Shown here piece by piece: positions 1-11,203 of a stretch of DNA of 64,000 nucleotides (position 1 is the stretch's first letter; every line of letters starts with the position of its first letter). The translations under genes and the position numbers were made by a program. This stretch comes from Aldrovandia affinis (lineage: Eukaryota; Chordata; Actinopteri; Notacanthiformes; Halosauridae). Below the pieces are notes generated by a model. That model saw only the letters and a list, made by a program, of their open reading frames with translations. It was not told the origin of the DNA and did not search any database. The stretch lies in assembly GCA_029706075.1 (NCBI GenBank), contig JAINUG010000054.1, forward strand, positions 4,333,074 through 4,397,073, read 5' to 3'.

Positions 1-870
1 GTGGGAAATACGCACACTTTGAGAATACACCCAGACAGGGCTATCAAAAGCTAGGCTGAACTAAACAGTTTAAATACAGTTCCAGCTCTCCAGCTCTCCT
101 AAACTTCTCCTTTTCATTTAGTAACATGTTTTGTTGTACATTTTCTGGGTCCTGCAGGATTATTTTTCTAATTTTAACCAGCATCTAAAAGGTTTAAGCA
201 TTTCTAATACGTGTTTTACCCAGGACTGTTTGGAATGCAATTTTCCCCGATCACATTCTTGGGAGTTGATTTCTATTCGATCTGTCATCTTAAAAATAAT
301 AGGAAGCAACTCTCATAAACTCGTGGCCGTTCAGAGTTAGCACCGTGGGTCCTGGTAGACGAGAAAGCCACCGATGCTGTCATCCTAAATGTTAGCACCA
401 CAGGAAACTCATATTCATGAGTCAGACATTCGGTCTGGGGATGGGGAGCTAAAAACCAACACGCTCACACACACATACACACAGAATTTGTGTTCTGTGA
501 CAGCAAAGGCCAGGTGAAGCTATTATTCCCTTTGCTGGGAAACTTAAAAATAACCTTTACAAGAACAGTATACAGTAAGAAGTAAGTAAAAGTAGAGTGT
601 ACAGTGAAGGGAGCAGAGGGGATGAGGGGTGCAGTTATCTTGTATAACTTGTTTAGCGTCACAAGTATGTTTAACTAGCAACAGCCCCTGTGACCACAAC
701 CCCCGCCTCAGAAAGTGTCAACTAGCCCTGTCCATATCAGAACTTAAAATAGACCTATATAGAGCGGCATTGGCATCCTTCAATAAAACCATGCCTGCCC
801 AGCAGCTATAAAAGTCCTCTTTGTGTTTCATATACAAGAGAGTACAGGGGCAAGGCTGTTAGCATCTAGG

Positions 871-1086
871 GCAGGGTTCCCCAAATCACGGTCCTCGTGG
901 GCCAAGCACTGCTGTTTTTCAACCTTCCTTCACCTGGGAGTCAGGTGTTAAGGCATTCTGGTCAATCAACTGCATGAATTGTTCAATTAACGACCTGAGA
1001 GAGAGGGAAACCAGGACCGAATTTGGATTCGTGGGCCAGATTTCAGGAATCCTGGTCTGAGGGATCGGCCATTTTGAGAAACACAG
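871..1086 (+). mobile_element. hAT-like nonautonomous element (MITE), older copy
   Basis: It begins GCAGGGTTCCCCAAATCACG and shares most of its length with the complete element at 7872-8059, including GGTCCTCGTGGGCCAAGCA near the left end and GGATTCGTGGGCCAGA near the right. The right end (TTTGAGAAACAC) is an imperfect inverted match to the left end. I could not find a matching 8-bp flanking duplication, so the exact right border is uncertain. There is no coding capacity. Confidence 0.6.
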
Positions 1087-3377
1087 AACTCTTAACCAAG
1101 TGGCGCCGAAACTATTTACCAACCCCCATATTAAAAGGCCAGTGCCCTCAGATGATTACAAACAACAGGGCTTACATTTAAACTTAGTCCATGATTGTTT
1201 TGTTTTTTTCTAAATCAGGGATGGGCATCTCAAAGCTTGTGGGCTGTACTAATCCCTGGATAAGGCTCTCATAAACTTTATTATTTATCCGGTATTGTTC
1301 ATACACTTTGAACCTGAGAACCGCGGCACAGTGATTGATGGTCTTTTCCTGTTCTTTTTGATGGTGCTCATTTCCTTTGTTCGAACCTTGACTTTCTGCA
1401 TGTCACTCTAAAGATGGCCTACACTCCATCGACGGCCTACACTGGAACATCACTGTTGCATGAGCCACAAACATGGAAGGGATCAAAACTAAAAATGCTG
1501 AGTGACTTAGAGGGCAGAGGCTCTTGCCACAAGCACAGGCTGAACCATATAGCCTAGACATCACAGGATTGAATCTGATGTATGCCAAGAGGGTGAGAAT
1601 CATGGAAAGGGTAGCTTAAAATGTCACCAGAAAAACATAGACAGTACACATTTTCCATAAAGGGCTAAACATAATTAGACAAACGGGCACCCTCTGCTAA
1701 AGTTTGACTTTGACTTTGACACTGTACACTTAAAAAGTGGATTCAATCAACATTTGTCCTTAATTTTGACTTACAAGTTTTTGTGCTTAGAGTTTTTCCT
1801 TCATACATACAGTTTGGCCAGTTTAATTTCTCACCAAAGTGATGTTTTGCAGACACAAAAGAACACTAAGGACCAAAGTTGATTGAGTCCAGCTGATAAG
1901 CACAACCAGAGGTAAACTGCTGCACACAGACTGCTGCACTCTGCACTGACAACTACTTGGAAGAGGGACAAGGAATAAATTAAAATGCCCCCGCTTTTAT
2001 GCTACACAATGGGTAAACTATTGAAAGGGTTACCTATCCATTACAATGGGAGAACTTGCCTAGAGCAAACTAGTGTTTTGTTCATGAGTTTGCAGTGAAA
2101 CACAGTGGAGGTGTATTCATGTTTGCCTATGAATTGCTACAGGTGCAGAATGGCTAATGCAGCCCATATGCCGTTACATCCTGAATGCTCTTCCCATTGT
2201 TAACATTCTGCTTTTAACATTCTCTTAACATCCTCTTTTTTTTAGAATATATGTGCTTTGATGTGACTGTTTTCTCAGTCAATGTTGCAAATAAGGACTT
2301 CTCCTTGAAGGAAACAATCCTCGACAATTGCAAGGCTCAACAAAAAAGGCTCTCCAAAAAAAAGCGTAAAAACCAGAATCAAAGTGACAGACTAACTACA
2401 GCCTTTCCATCTGGCCTTGATGGAAGTGTCCGCACGAGTGCTGCACTAAGTCAAGAGGAACATTTCCATGGCACCCCTTTGCAGGAAGTGTGCAGCAAAC
2501 GAAGGGAGCGCTAGGACCTCATCGAGCCCAGCGCAGATAATAGCGGGGCGGTGTGTGGATCGCTCGTGATCAGCCTGTCTCTGTGAATTTCCAGCCCTGT
2601 GTCAAAGGTCCACCTGGGATTTCAGTGGTGAAGAGGTTTCCTTTCATTTTTTTAATATCCTCTACTTACTTTTAATGTCAGCTGTAAAGGGAGAATTCCG
2701 CACTTACACAGCCGTGTCATTAAGACAGCGCTCTGGGGGAACCTAAGGACCCAGCCCTCCTCAAACACGCAACACAAAAAAATTTAAAGTGCAGTTGTGA
2801 AACAGTGATTGCAGGAGCTGCTTCACCCACGACGGAAGCTACCGCATTAGCACGACGGGCTTCGTATTCACTCGGTTTTGTCATAGTCGTCCAGTGCGTG
2901 TTATCTCCGCGGTGTGCACTTGGTCGAGGAAGTGCGGACCATTGAGGGTTCCCTTATTGTCCACCTCTGTTTCCCCCCATTAACTCTGCATTAAAGAGGT
3001 GACCCGCTTAAGAAATCAAGCTGCTGGCCTACCCCGCTGCGTTAGCCCTTCTGTTCCTGGCACTGGCCTTTGATCGCGCATCCAGAGCTGCCGTTCGCCA
3101 GTTTCCACAGACAGATGGGGAGGTCAGGCACAGCTGAGGCACAGTGCAGTCCTTCCAGGCAGTGGGGACTCCCATTGAACCCCATCAAAAAAACAAAGGC
3201 CTTCATTTAAAGGCTCAGCATCTAAAAACTCTGTGTTGATCAAAAATGCTTGCTCATTTTATAATTAGGCTCTTATTGAGTCACGCGCGGCTGATTCATT
3301 TGTTAATACGCTTTTATTGAATCTATTTGAATGCACTTACGCACTTGGTTTTGTCATTCTGGAGTGTCTGCTATTAC

Positions 3378-3576
3378 CATTACAGGCATTTAGCGGACAC
3401 TCTTGTCCAACTTACGTAGTTTACATTTCTTTACAAAAAATCAATTTCTACAGCTAGATATTTACTGAAGAAATTCAGGTTAAGTACCTTGCTCAAGGGT
3501 GCAACGACCAGGGAATGTAACCTGCAACCTTCACATTAAAAGCCCAGTTCCCTAACCATTATACTGCACAGCTGCC
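3378..3576 (-). mobile_element. tRNA-derived SINE, family A
   Basis: Read on the minus strand it has a tRNA-like head with a degenerate B box, then the family body (CCTTGAGCAAGGTACTTAAC, then TATCTAGCTGTA), then a decayed copy of the stem-loop tail ending in CTAAATGCC-type sequence. On the plus strand the tail shows as CATTACAGGCATTTAGC. It is noticeably diverged from the other family A copies in this window. Confidence 0.75.
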
Positions 3577-5207
3577 AAATGCTAAATGAATACATGAAAT
3601 ACATTGGCTAATGTAGGCTAATGCAAGACCGATATGGCCTGAAGGGTGGCGACGATAGCATTCACTACACGAGCACGCGTCGGCACGAATGCTAAACCTG
3701 GAACGGATACGAGCTGATGATGATGAAAGAGAGGAGAGGCGCTAAGGCGTCCGGAGCTCCGCCAGGCTTGCTCGGGCGAAACCCTGGAATCAGCGCTTGC
3801 CGCGATCTCTTCCACCGTCAGCCTGGTGAGCCATGGAGATGGCCTCCCTCAATCTCATTAGTCACGTTCAGGGCCCTGAGCAGCCGAGGCCTCACTCACG
3901 CAGAAGTGGGGGGGGTGTCTCCGGCGTCACAAACTGGCCATTGCCATGGCAGCCCTGTTGGGCGTGCTGGTGATTTATGGGGCTAATTAAACCAGGCACT
4001 GTGGGTAAAAAGGGAGAAAGAAAAGGTTGCATGTGGATTAGCTCGGACGCACTCCGCAGGCGGTGATAAAAAAAAAATGAAAATGGAAAAGGCTGATGGA
4101 AAAATAGATCCCAGCTCGCAGTGCTGAAGAATTTGTCAGGGGGCGTAAAACTAAATAATGGAAGCTAATAAAGTTTTTCTTTCCACGCGGTGGCCTTTTG
4201 GGCAGCGGGGACCGCAAGGAGTTTTAAAACGTCAGTGGAGTGACGTTGCCGTCTGCGTAACGCAACAGTGATGCATGACTAGAGCCAGCAGTGCCAATTT
4301 CCTGGGAGAGGTTTGCCATGCACGGTGCAAAAGTCATCTGTGGATGTCAGTAAAACTCCCTGAGTTACACCTGAGGCTTAACACCTGTCGCCACTATGGA
4401 GAAGGCCAGGTCCACCAGCTTCAGTAATGGGGGGGGCATCTATCCACAGGCCTGCTGGTTTTACCGTCTCTTTTTCATCGGTTAAGACAATAACGCTTGA
4501 CAGGTGGTGCCGAATAGCAACCTGCAGCCCCTGCAGGGCCTGGACTGGACTGCAACACCCAGCAGCAAGAGGTATGATCAAGTTGGGCCGAAAATTGCCA
4601 ACAGGTCCTCTCTTCGCTGTGCTCCTTGCCTCGCACTCTATTCTGGGACATGCTTTTTCAGACAGAATTCACTTTCGCATTGGAAACCTGGGCCTCGTCC
4701 GACTCTGACCCTGTTGCTCCGTGGGGCTCATTGTATAACGACGCCTCTCCACCAGCCCCTGACACACCCCCGGCCCCAAGCTTCCCCACCGGAGTTAGAG
4801 GAGGCTCCGGTTACCCATCTGGCACTGAGCCCGCTGCCATAATTGGTCGTACCCGCTGCAAGCTCTCGGGAAAAGCGGCAGGTCCGAGGGGATAGCCGCT
4901 TCGCTTCGCGCGTCCCCACGTTCGCACCCTGCCCCGCCGACAGCTGTCACCTGGAACCCTTCAGGTGAGAGTCACCTGAAACCAATCGAAAAGGCCGCAC
5001 CTCACAGCCACTCCCACGGAGCATGGCGTCCCCGTGACCTCTCTTTGGGGGGGGGGCAGTGGTTTAGAAACGGCTGTTCTCTTTTAAAGAGGTGCTCACA
5101 CTAAATTTCACCAGACTATCTGAAAAAAAACCTTTTTTAAAGTGGAATGTGAATTTTATACCAGCCCACTCCAAATTTTAAGACTGAATTTACCTGAAGT
5201 CTTAAAC

Positions 5208-5292
5208 CAGGGGTTCTCAATCTCAATCCTGGGGGACCCCTGTGTATGCTGGTTTTTGTTACAGCCACAGTTGCAAGCTGTTAATTGTTATG
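5208..5292 (+). mobile_element. hAT-like element fragment (left end)
   Basis: It starts CAGGGGTTCTCAATCTCAAT followed by CCTGGGGGACCCC, the style of terminal sequence seen in short teleost hAT elements. Only the left end is recognisable, and no right terminus or target duplication was found. It is related in design but not closely in sequence to the copies at 871 and 7872. Confidence 0.4.
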
Positions 5293-6135
5293 TAGTCATA
5301 TGCCTTGTCTACACTGGGCTGTCTGCAGCCTGCGGCTAGACTGGACAGACGCGTTCGGTCAGACAGGTTCAGTTAGTGTCGCCATTGTAAATTCAGATTC
5401 ATCTGAAATGGGCAGGGTTTTCAGTACGTAACTGAACGGTCCTGAACGAATCTCTGGGCCCAGATATTAAGCTGCACTGCAACATCCTCTCTCCCAAATA
5501 CACGGAGCAGGGTTGGCCATTTCTTTAGTTATGGTATTGGCAATTTATTTCATTACAAACACAAAAGCAATTATTTTTTCTAATTACAAGGTAGCTAGCT
5601 AGCTAAGCCATATTAGTTCTCATGCTGCTGGCTAGCTAGCTGGATACATTAGGGGCAGCTTATTATTATTAGTGTTAGCCAGGATTAATGATTAATGACT
5701 GATGCAAAGCTGATATCATGAACCTTGAGGCCCCTCTGGATAGATTTGTTTGATGAAGCTAAAGCTGTCTGGTTCGTCAAAATCCAGACGGGTTCAGTCA
5801 GGTTTGAGTGGCAATAGAGAGAGAGTGTCACAATTAGTGTCACAATTTTCCAGCTAGTCTACAGTCAGCCTGTAACCTGAGCAGTGAAGGCAAGGCAATG
5901 TCTATTTAATGTCTATTGGGGGATGATTTACCCCTTTTAAGCCACATTATGTTAGAAATAGCTGTGCGCAGGAATGGAGACTGAGGCTGAGCTGGTAACA
6001 GTGGCTGCGCATGTGTCAGGGCCTGGTGTGGGAGCCGCTGGAAGCTAATGAAAGCAGAGATTAGAGGGGATAAGGACATGCATGCGGCCTGGGCATGTTC
6101 CACTCATCAGCCGGGCCCTGGCACGAGAGCGTCCA

Positions 6136-6179
6136 ACTGCCCACCTCAAGGTCAGGGACTGCCCACCTCAAGGTCGGGG
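6136..6179. repeat. 22-bp tandem duplication
   Basis: Two adjacent units beginning ACTGCCCACCTCAAGGTC, 22 bp each and differing at one position. There are only two units, so this is a local slippage duplication rather than a satellite. Confidence 0.9.
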
Positions 6180-6859
6180 GCCCGGGGCCTACCAAGAACA
6201 CAGAACAGCCGCCAGCAACAAAGCCTCTCATCCGTCACACTGATAAGAAATCGCTTTTTACCGTTACAGACCATGCTGACTTATAGCGGCCCCTTTTAAA
6301 CCGTACGACTGCGGACGTTATCAAGTGAACGCAATCTTGCACCTGCGTCAGTCTGTTGAATATCGGGTCACCCGTACAGACCAGGAATAACACTCCATCC
6401 TGGCCGGTGTCAGCAAAATTGTCTGTCATCCGTTTCGACAGATGTTCCATGCTCACCTATCATTTTGCTTTGATTCTTTATCACACAATCAGCGACGGTA
6501 TTACTGGCTGGCCTTACAGCAGCCACAAAGCTCTGTTGCTCTGTTTTGGCAGGCCTTGGCTTCTTCATTACTCCAAACCTTTAATTTGACAGGGAAGGGC
6601 TCACTGAGACTAGGCCTCTTTTACAGGAGGGCTCTGTTAACAAGCATATAAAAAACAACAAACAATATAGAACACAAGGGACAAAATACAACACGTCCGT
6701 CAGTGGCTGGTCTCATACATGGACATCATGCTTGGAGCTGTTAGTGGCTCATATGCACAGTACCAAAGAAGATAGTGCATCACTCTGATCTGCTGCTTTT
6801 GACAATGTACATGTAGTAATATAATCTGTGATCTTTGGGTTCACAAGTTACTTTGGGCA

Positions 6860-7534
6860 TGTCACATTCCCTTTGTTTCTGTCTCGTCTTTTCCTAAATG
6901 CTTAAAATGTTCCTTGTCTTGTTTTCCCCTGTGTTCGTTTGTTCTCTGGTGTTCTTCCCTCGTGAGTGAGTGTTAATTGTTTTATTATTTTCAATTATTC
7001 AATCATCACTCCTCGTTACTCATCATCCTGCTCACCTGCTGCTAATCCCGTCATCCATTCCTGCACACCAGCCTCCCATCTAGATCATCAGCCCTGCAGT
7101 ATATCTACCCCGGTTTTCCAGTCATTCATCGTCAGATAGTTGTTCTCTCTACCCAGGTAGAAACTGACTCTTGAATTCCGAATTTATATGCTGTTTTTGC
7201 TCATCTTTGTGTTTGTTGTTTGTACATGTTAACCCTTGTCCCTGTTGTCTCCCCTACATGTTCAGGTTCATTCCCCGTCTGTCTGTCAGCCTGTTTGTCC
7301 TGCCAGCCCTGCCTGCCTGCACGCCTTGCCTGCCCTCCGGTTCTCTTAGCCTGCCTACCCGTTCTTCTCACCCACTCCACCTGTGCTCCTCTTCTGTTGT
7401 TCTGTTCCCGTCACCAGTCCTCCAGCTCATTGATTCCACTACCATTGTTAACCAATAAATCATCTCTATTTTCATTCAAACCCACCTTGTCTGTGTCTGT
7501 GTCTGTGTTTGGGTTAGTTCTGTATATCATAACA
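6860..7534 (+). mobile_element. solo LTR of an LTR retrotransposon
   Basis: A 675-bp unit begins TGTCACATTCCC and ends ATATCATAACA, so it has the TG...CA termini of LTRs. It is flanked on both sides by the exact 5-bp repeat GGGCA (6855-6859 and 7535-7539), the size of duplication left by LTR integrases. A TATA-like GCAGTATATC (about 7095) and a polyadenylation signal AATAAA (7454-7459) lie in the order expected of an LTR read on the plus strand. There is no internal gag/pol and no second LTR, so it is a solo LTR left by recombination between two LTRs. The superfamily cannot be decided from the LTR alone. Confidence 0.75.
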
Positions 7535-7871
7535 GGGCAGGAGGTGGATGGGGGAGGGTGTCAGTGTTTGTCCTTGTCTTTGTTGTTTACAAAGAAAAAA
7601 GAATTGAAAAAAAACTCAATCATAAAAAAAGAGTAACACATATGCTCACTGATAAGAACCGATCATTGTGTTTTGTTTGGAGAGTAAATTAATTTGTTTT
7701 GGTTAAAAAAGGACAGTGATTGACAGCTCATTGTAAACCCACCCATTACAGTGAATGAAACCTATCACTACTTGGCACCCCCAGCCTTAGTGCTGAGATA
7801 AAGCTGATATAAGATAGCACACAGCTATCTCCTGTTTTATAATTGTATAGCTTCTGAAACAACGCCTTAGG

Positions 7872-8059
7872 GCAGGGTTACTCAAATCACGGTCCTCGTG
7901 GGCCAAGCATTGCTGTTTTTCCACCCTCCCTTTACCTGGCGGGTATGAAGACGCTCTCTGGCCAATCATTTGCGCCAGTTGTTCAATTAACTACCTGAGA
8001 TACAGGAAAAGCAGGACCGAGTTTGGATTCGTGGGCCAGAGTCACCCTTGAGTCACCGT
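7872..8059 (+). mobile_element. complete hAT-type MITE with 8-bp target duplication
   Basis: The element is 188 bp. The left end reads GCAGGGTTACTCAA and the right end reads CTTGAGTCACCGT, an inverted repeat matching at about 10 of 12 positions. It is flanked by the exact 8-bp direct repeat GCCTTAGG (7864-7871 and 8060-8067), the duplication size of the hAT superfamily. There is no open frame of note. The body matches the older copy at 871-1086. Confidence 0.85.
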
Positions 8060-8621
8060 GCCTTAGGGGGCGAAGAACCACATACAATACAAATGATTGT
8101 TTCCAGTCCTTGATACAGAACCCAATGGCCACATCACCAGGCACGGCTGCAAAGAAACCAGTCGCCGTGGCGAAACCAGGATTATCACTTTGGAACAGTT
8201 GGCAAAATTATTTGGGAATTACGCCGTCCCCTGCAGCCATTTGGCTACGAACACAAACGAAGTAGGCTACGCAACTCAAATCACGGGGTTTAAATACATT
8301 GGTTTCAAGTGAAAGAGTCTTGGCACTGGTCGTTAACATGCCCCATATAAATTGTGTCTTAATTGTAAACTCAGGTGTGAATGTCATCCATTGACACTTC
8401 CCACTTAATTGTACTGGCTCCTTAAATGACAGCCTCCAATGAAAGTTATTTTGAAAATCATTGCACTCGGGCATAACACAGACTTCTTTGTAACATCTGT
8501 TTGTCTATGTTTTGGCTGATAAAACATGAAGCATTGTTCCCCACCAACACCTTTAAAAATCTGGATCCTACGCGATCTGTGCCATTGCAAAACATTTTTC
8601 TTTTTACTCTGATTACATTTC

Positions 8622-8843
8622 ACATTTACATTTTAGGCATTTAGCAGATGCTCTGGATAGCTTACTGTACACAGTTCACCTTTCTTTACATACAATGCAT
8701 TTATACAGCTGGATATTTTACTGAAGCAATTCAGGTTAAGTACCTTGCTCAAGGGTGCAACGGCAGTGTCCCCACCTGGGAATCGAACCTGAAACCTTTA
8801 CGTTACAAGCCCAGTTCCTTAACCATTATGCTAACACTGCCGG
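8622..8843 (-). mobile_element. tRNA-derived SINE, family A, with altered tail loop
   Basis: A nearly full-length minus-strand copy: a tRNA-like head whose B box shows on the plus strand as GGGAATCGAACC, then the family body, then the LINE-type tail (plus strand CATTTAGCAGATGCTCT). The tail hairpin is unusual. The plus strand shows GCTCTGGATA (8650-8659) where the other minus-strand copies show GCTCTTATCC, as if the loop had been inverted, with a few bases lost next to it. Confidence 0.85.
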
Positions 8844-9305
8844 TTAATTTCCAACACTGTGTTAAGGTTTGATTAACTTAACTGTTTGCAGCAGGCAAAC
8901 ACCTTTTGTTCAAGTTAAAACGACAGATTTCCAGAGCTTGCCATCTACTGATAAGCCACACTGGCCAGTGGATGGCAACACAAACCACTGGCAAAGTTTT
9001 AAAGATGCGTTCTTATCTTGTATTGTAAAATAACCTTCTGAGACAACACTAGGAGATGAAGAGAAAGGTCTTCCATCTTATAGAGGTTGCAAACGTAACA
9101 ACAATTTGAAACAATCAATTTCCCATTAAAAGTCATATGGACAGAGTGGATATCCGACTAAACGGATGCAGTAATAAACCGTGTGAATGGGTTTCACACA
9201 ACGTTTCAACGTATTTCTGTTTTGACAGCGTCAACGTGTTGCTCAGTCACATCAGGAAGATGGTGCTTTTGATGTGAGGTGACATTTAAATGTTCTTATT
9301 CTTAC

Positions 9306-9941
9306 CTGCAGTTCGCACCATGCCACTTCCACCGTAGTCTCGGTATCCAGGCCTTTATACACCGTCTTGAACGACCCTCTGCCGATCTCAATGTTGAATT
9401 TGAGGAACCTGCCGTCATGTGACGTCGCCACGGCCTTGGTCTCGATTTCATCTTTCTCTTCTTGATCCCATTTGCTTTCAATCGTGGCGCGCGACAAAGT
9501 GACCTTTTTCTGAGTGATTTCGTCAGAGCTGTCAGAACTGACATAGAGCGTGTTTTTGCTTCTTTCCCTCGCGTCCCAATTGCCAATTGAAGGAATGGGT
9601 TCTGAATTTTCGGCGGTACCCAGAGCGACATTGTTATTAAGAACTGGACTAGAGACGAGAGATGCAGGCGGTGGGGTGTCAATCTTTTTCTCGTCCGTAC
9701 TGGACTCTGATAAAATGTTATCAGCGGACCAGGAAAGTGTTTTAGAAAGTGGTCCGTCGTAAACTTGCGGCTCGAGATCCATTGTGTTTAATTTATTTAA
9801 TCTGTAAGAGTTTCTTCTCGAGTTTGCAGAGTGCCTCCTTCGCCGTGGTGGGAGTCTGGCCGGCAGGCAAGAATCGTCGTCTAAACTTGCAGGTAGTTTG
9901 GGGAAGCTGTGTCCGCCGAGGTCAACTTCAGCTTGAGACAT
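9306..9941 (-). CDS. wnk4: WNK4 serine/threonine kinase, first coding exon (partial)
   Basis: This exon encodes the first 212 residues of a WNK ('with no lysine') kinase. In known WNKs this enzyme phosphorylates SPAK/OSR1, which controls cation-chloride cotransporters; WNK4 acts in ion-transporting epithelia. Residues about 30-50 are rich in Arg and Ser ([15 protein letters not shown]). Residues about 156-165 are acidic. The kinase domain opens near residue 180 with the glycine loop GRGSF. The catalytic lysine of WNKs is K192 in SFKTVY, and the usual VAxK lysine is replaced by C209 in VAWCELQ. WNK4 is favoured over WNK1 because the protein starts MSQAEVDL and has [14 protein letters not shown] before the domain; WNK2 and WNK3 usually have Trp where this has T203. 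The start is supported by an in-frame TAG 15 codons upstream (9987-9989) and A at -3. The exon ends CTGCAG followed by GTAAG (9301-9305), phase 0. N183 (KFNIEIG) replaces the usual Asp. Confidence 0.9.
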
Positions 9942-10130
9942 TATGAAGACGGGTATTATCCGAACCTTCTTTAGGTCTGAAACGGGCTATATTATTTTCT
10001 CTCTAACTCCGGGTTGATTTAAAGGGCTTGAGTGACATTGGTCCCGCATGAAAACATTGCGCGTGCCTAACAGTTCTTGCAGATAAATTACAAGTAAGCT
10101 GGTAAAAAATTTTGATCTTAGAAAAAAGTA
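9942..10130 (-). promoter_or_regulatory. wnk4: presumed wnk4 5' UTR and proximal promoter
   Basis: Position is the main evidence: this is the sequence immediately upstream of the wnk4 start codon. On the minus strand it includes a TATA-like AATAATATAGC about 45-55 bp before the ATG and the in-frame stop noted for the CDS. An untranslated upstream exon is possible. I see no CpG island here, unlike at 26.7-27.1 kb. Confidence 0.35.
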
Positions 10131-11203
10131 GGACTAAACAATGGGGGAAGTCTTGCTTGTCTTATAAAAGTATATAAATATCTTGTTCAAATAATTATTC
10201 TTGCGATTCGTTATTAAACAGCTCTGCTAATACAACGGATCAAATATACAAATAAAGCAGTTGGTATGAATGTTAATGTGAAACAATTCATTATTTTTAA
10301 AGACACTAACACGTGTATTTAGTACAACGAAATTTCAAAAATAAATGTAGCCTACATAAATAAAAAACAAGTATCTGACCTGCACGCTTACGGAACGGAT
10401 CTTTGAAGATCGCACTTTATACGTATAAAAGAAGTAGCCTACTTGTAAACATCCAAAAACACTGTCCAGCCCCGATAGCTTGACAAAATGATGTGTATTC
10501 AATCCATGTATGCCTAAACCGTGCCGTCTGCTCCGCTTGCGTCCGTAGGCAGCCACCTCTACAAGCGCATTGACGCTGCCTTCGGTATCAACACTGAGCA
10601 GATGACGAATCGTGCACACACTGTGCGCGTTCTCGCGGCTCCTCCTCCAGGAGCACCTTTCCTGATTGTGGGTCTTGGGAAATAGAGTAACATAAACCTT
10701 ACTAAGGGGTGACCCCATAATACAGCTCTCGGTGTTACCGTCCTAGAATAGCTTTGAACATCGACGTTTGACCACGCAGTGACATGGGGCAATTCAATGA
10801 GTAAATATATGAACATTTATGTCTGCATAGCCGCTATGGCTTATTAACTGTTGCATTTTAGCGCTAAATCGATTAAACGTGAAAGTGTGCCTATTGGCTA
10901 GTAGTGAAACGAATACGCTTACCATGTAGTATTGCCAAAGGTCAAATGCGCACACCTGACTTCTTTAGCTAGTGTCTTAATATAGGACTGACACATGGCA
11001 ATAGGAGCCGCACATAAGCCCCCCTTTTCTCCTGCCAGACATTATCCTGTGCTTTTTTTCTTATTTATCAGACAAGAAAAAAGTGCAAATATGTGCAAAA
11101 TCAGAAAATGTGCTTGGAGAGGTTAAACTTGTTTGGTTTTATTTTAATTATTAAGCCGAGTATTTTAATGATTAGGCAAAACCATATAAATAGGATGACA
11201 CAG

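Larger units (their letters stand above)
1..9305 (-). other. wnk4: part of wnk4 intron 1 (no exon seen)
   Basis: This stretch lies downstream of the wnk4 exon 1 donor on the minus strand. I looked for WNK exon 2, whose product continues the kinase N-lobe after the CELQ motif, and found nothing on the minus strand that resembles it. Intron 1 therefore runs off the left edge and is at least 9.3 kb. Apart from the repeats listed separately I see no gene. A 16-residue open extension beyond the donor (9252-9305) is intron read-through. Confidence 0.7.

Noticed and set aside
2251..2514. Plus-strand frame of 87 residues after a pyrimidine-rich TTTTTTTTAG
   Set aside because: It is antisense in wnk4 intron 1, matches no family I recognise, and no donor of good quality ends it.
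7020..7640. Pro/Ser/Cys-rich 138-residue frame as a gene
   Set aside because: It lies mostly inside the solo LTR and ends in simple sequence.
9252..9305. Extension of the wnk4 reading frame beyond CELQ
   Set aside because: GTAAG directly follows CTGCAG at the WNK exon 1/2 boundary known for the family; the extra residues are intron read-through.
9302..9682. 126-residue minus-strand frame inside wnk4 exon 1
   Set aside because: It is an out-of-frame shadow of the WNK coding frame with no recognised domain.
10335..10718. 127-residue minus-strand frame upstream of wnk4
   Set aside because: Low-quality composition at its C-terminal end, no recognised domain, and the opposite strand is also open; treated as chance in a GC-rich patch.
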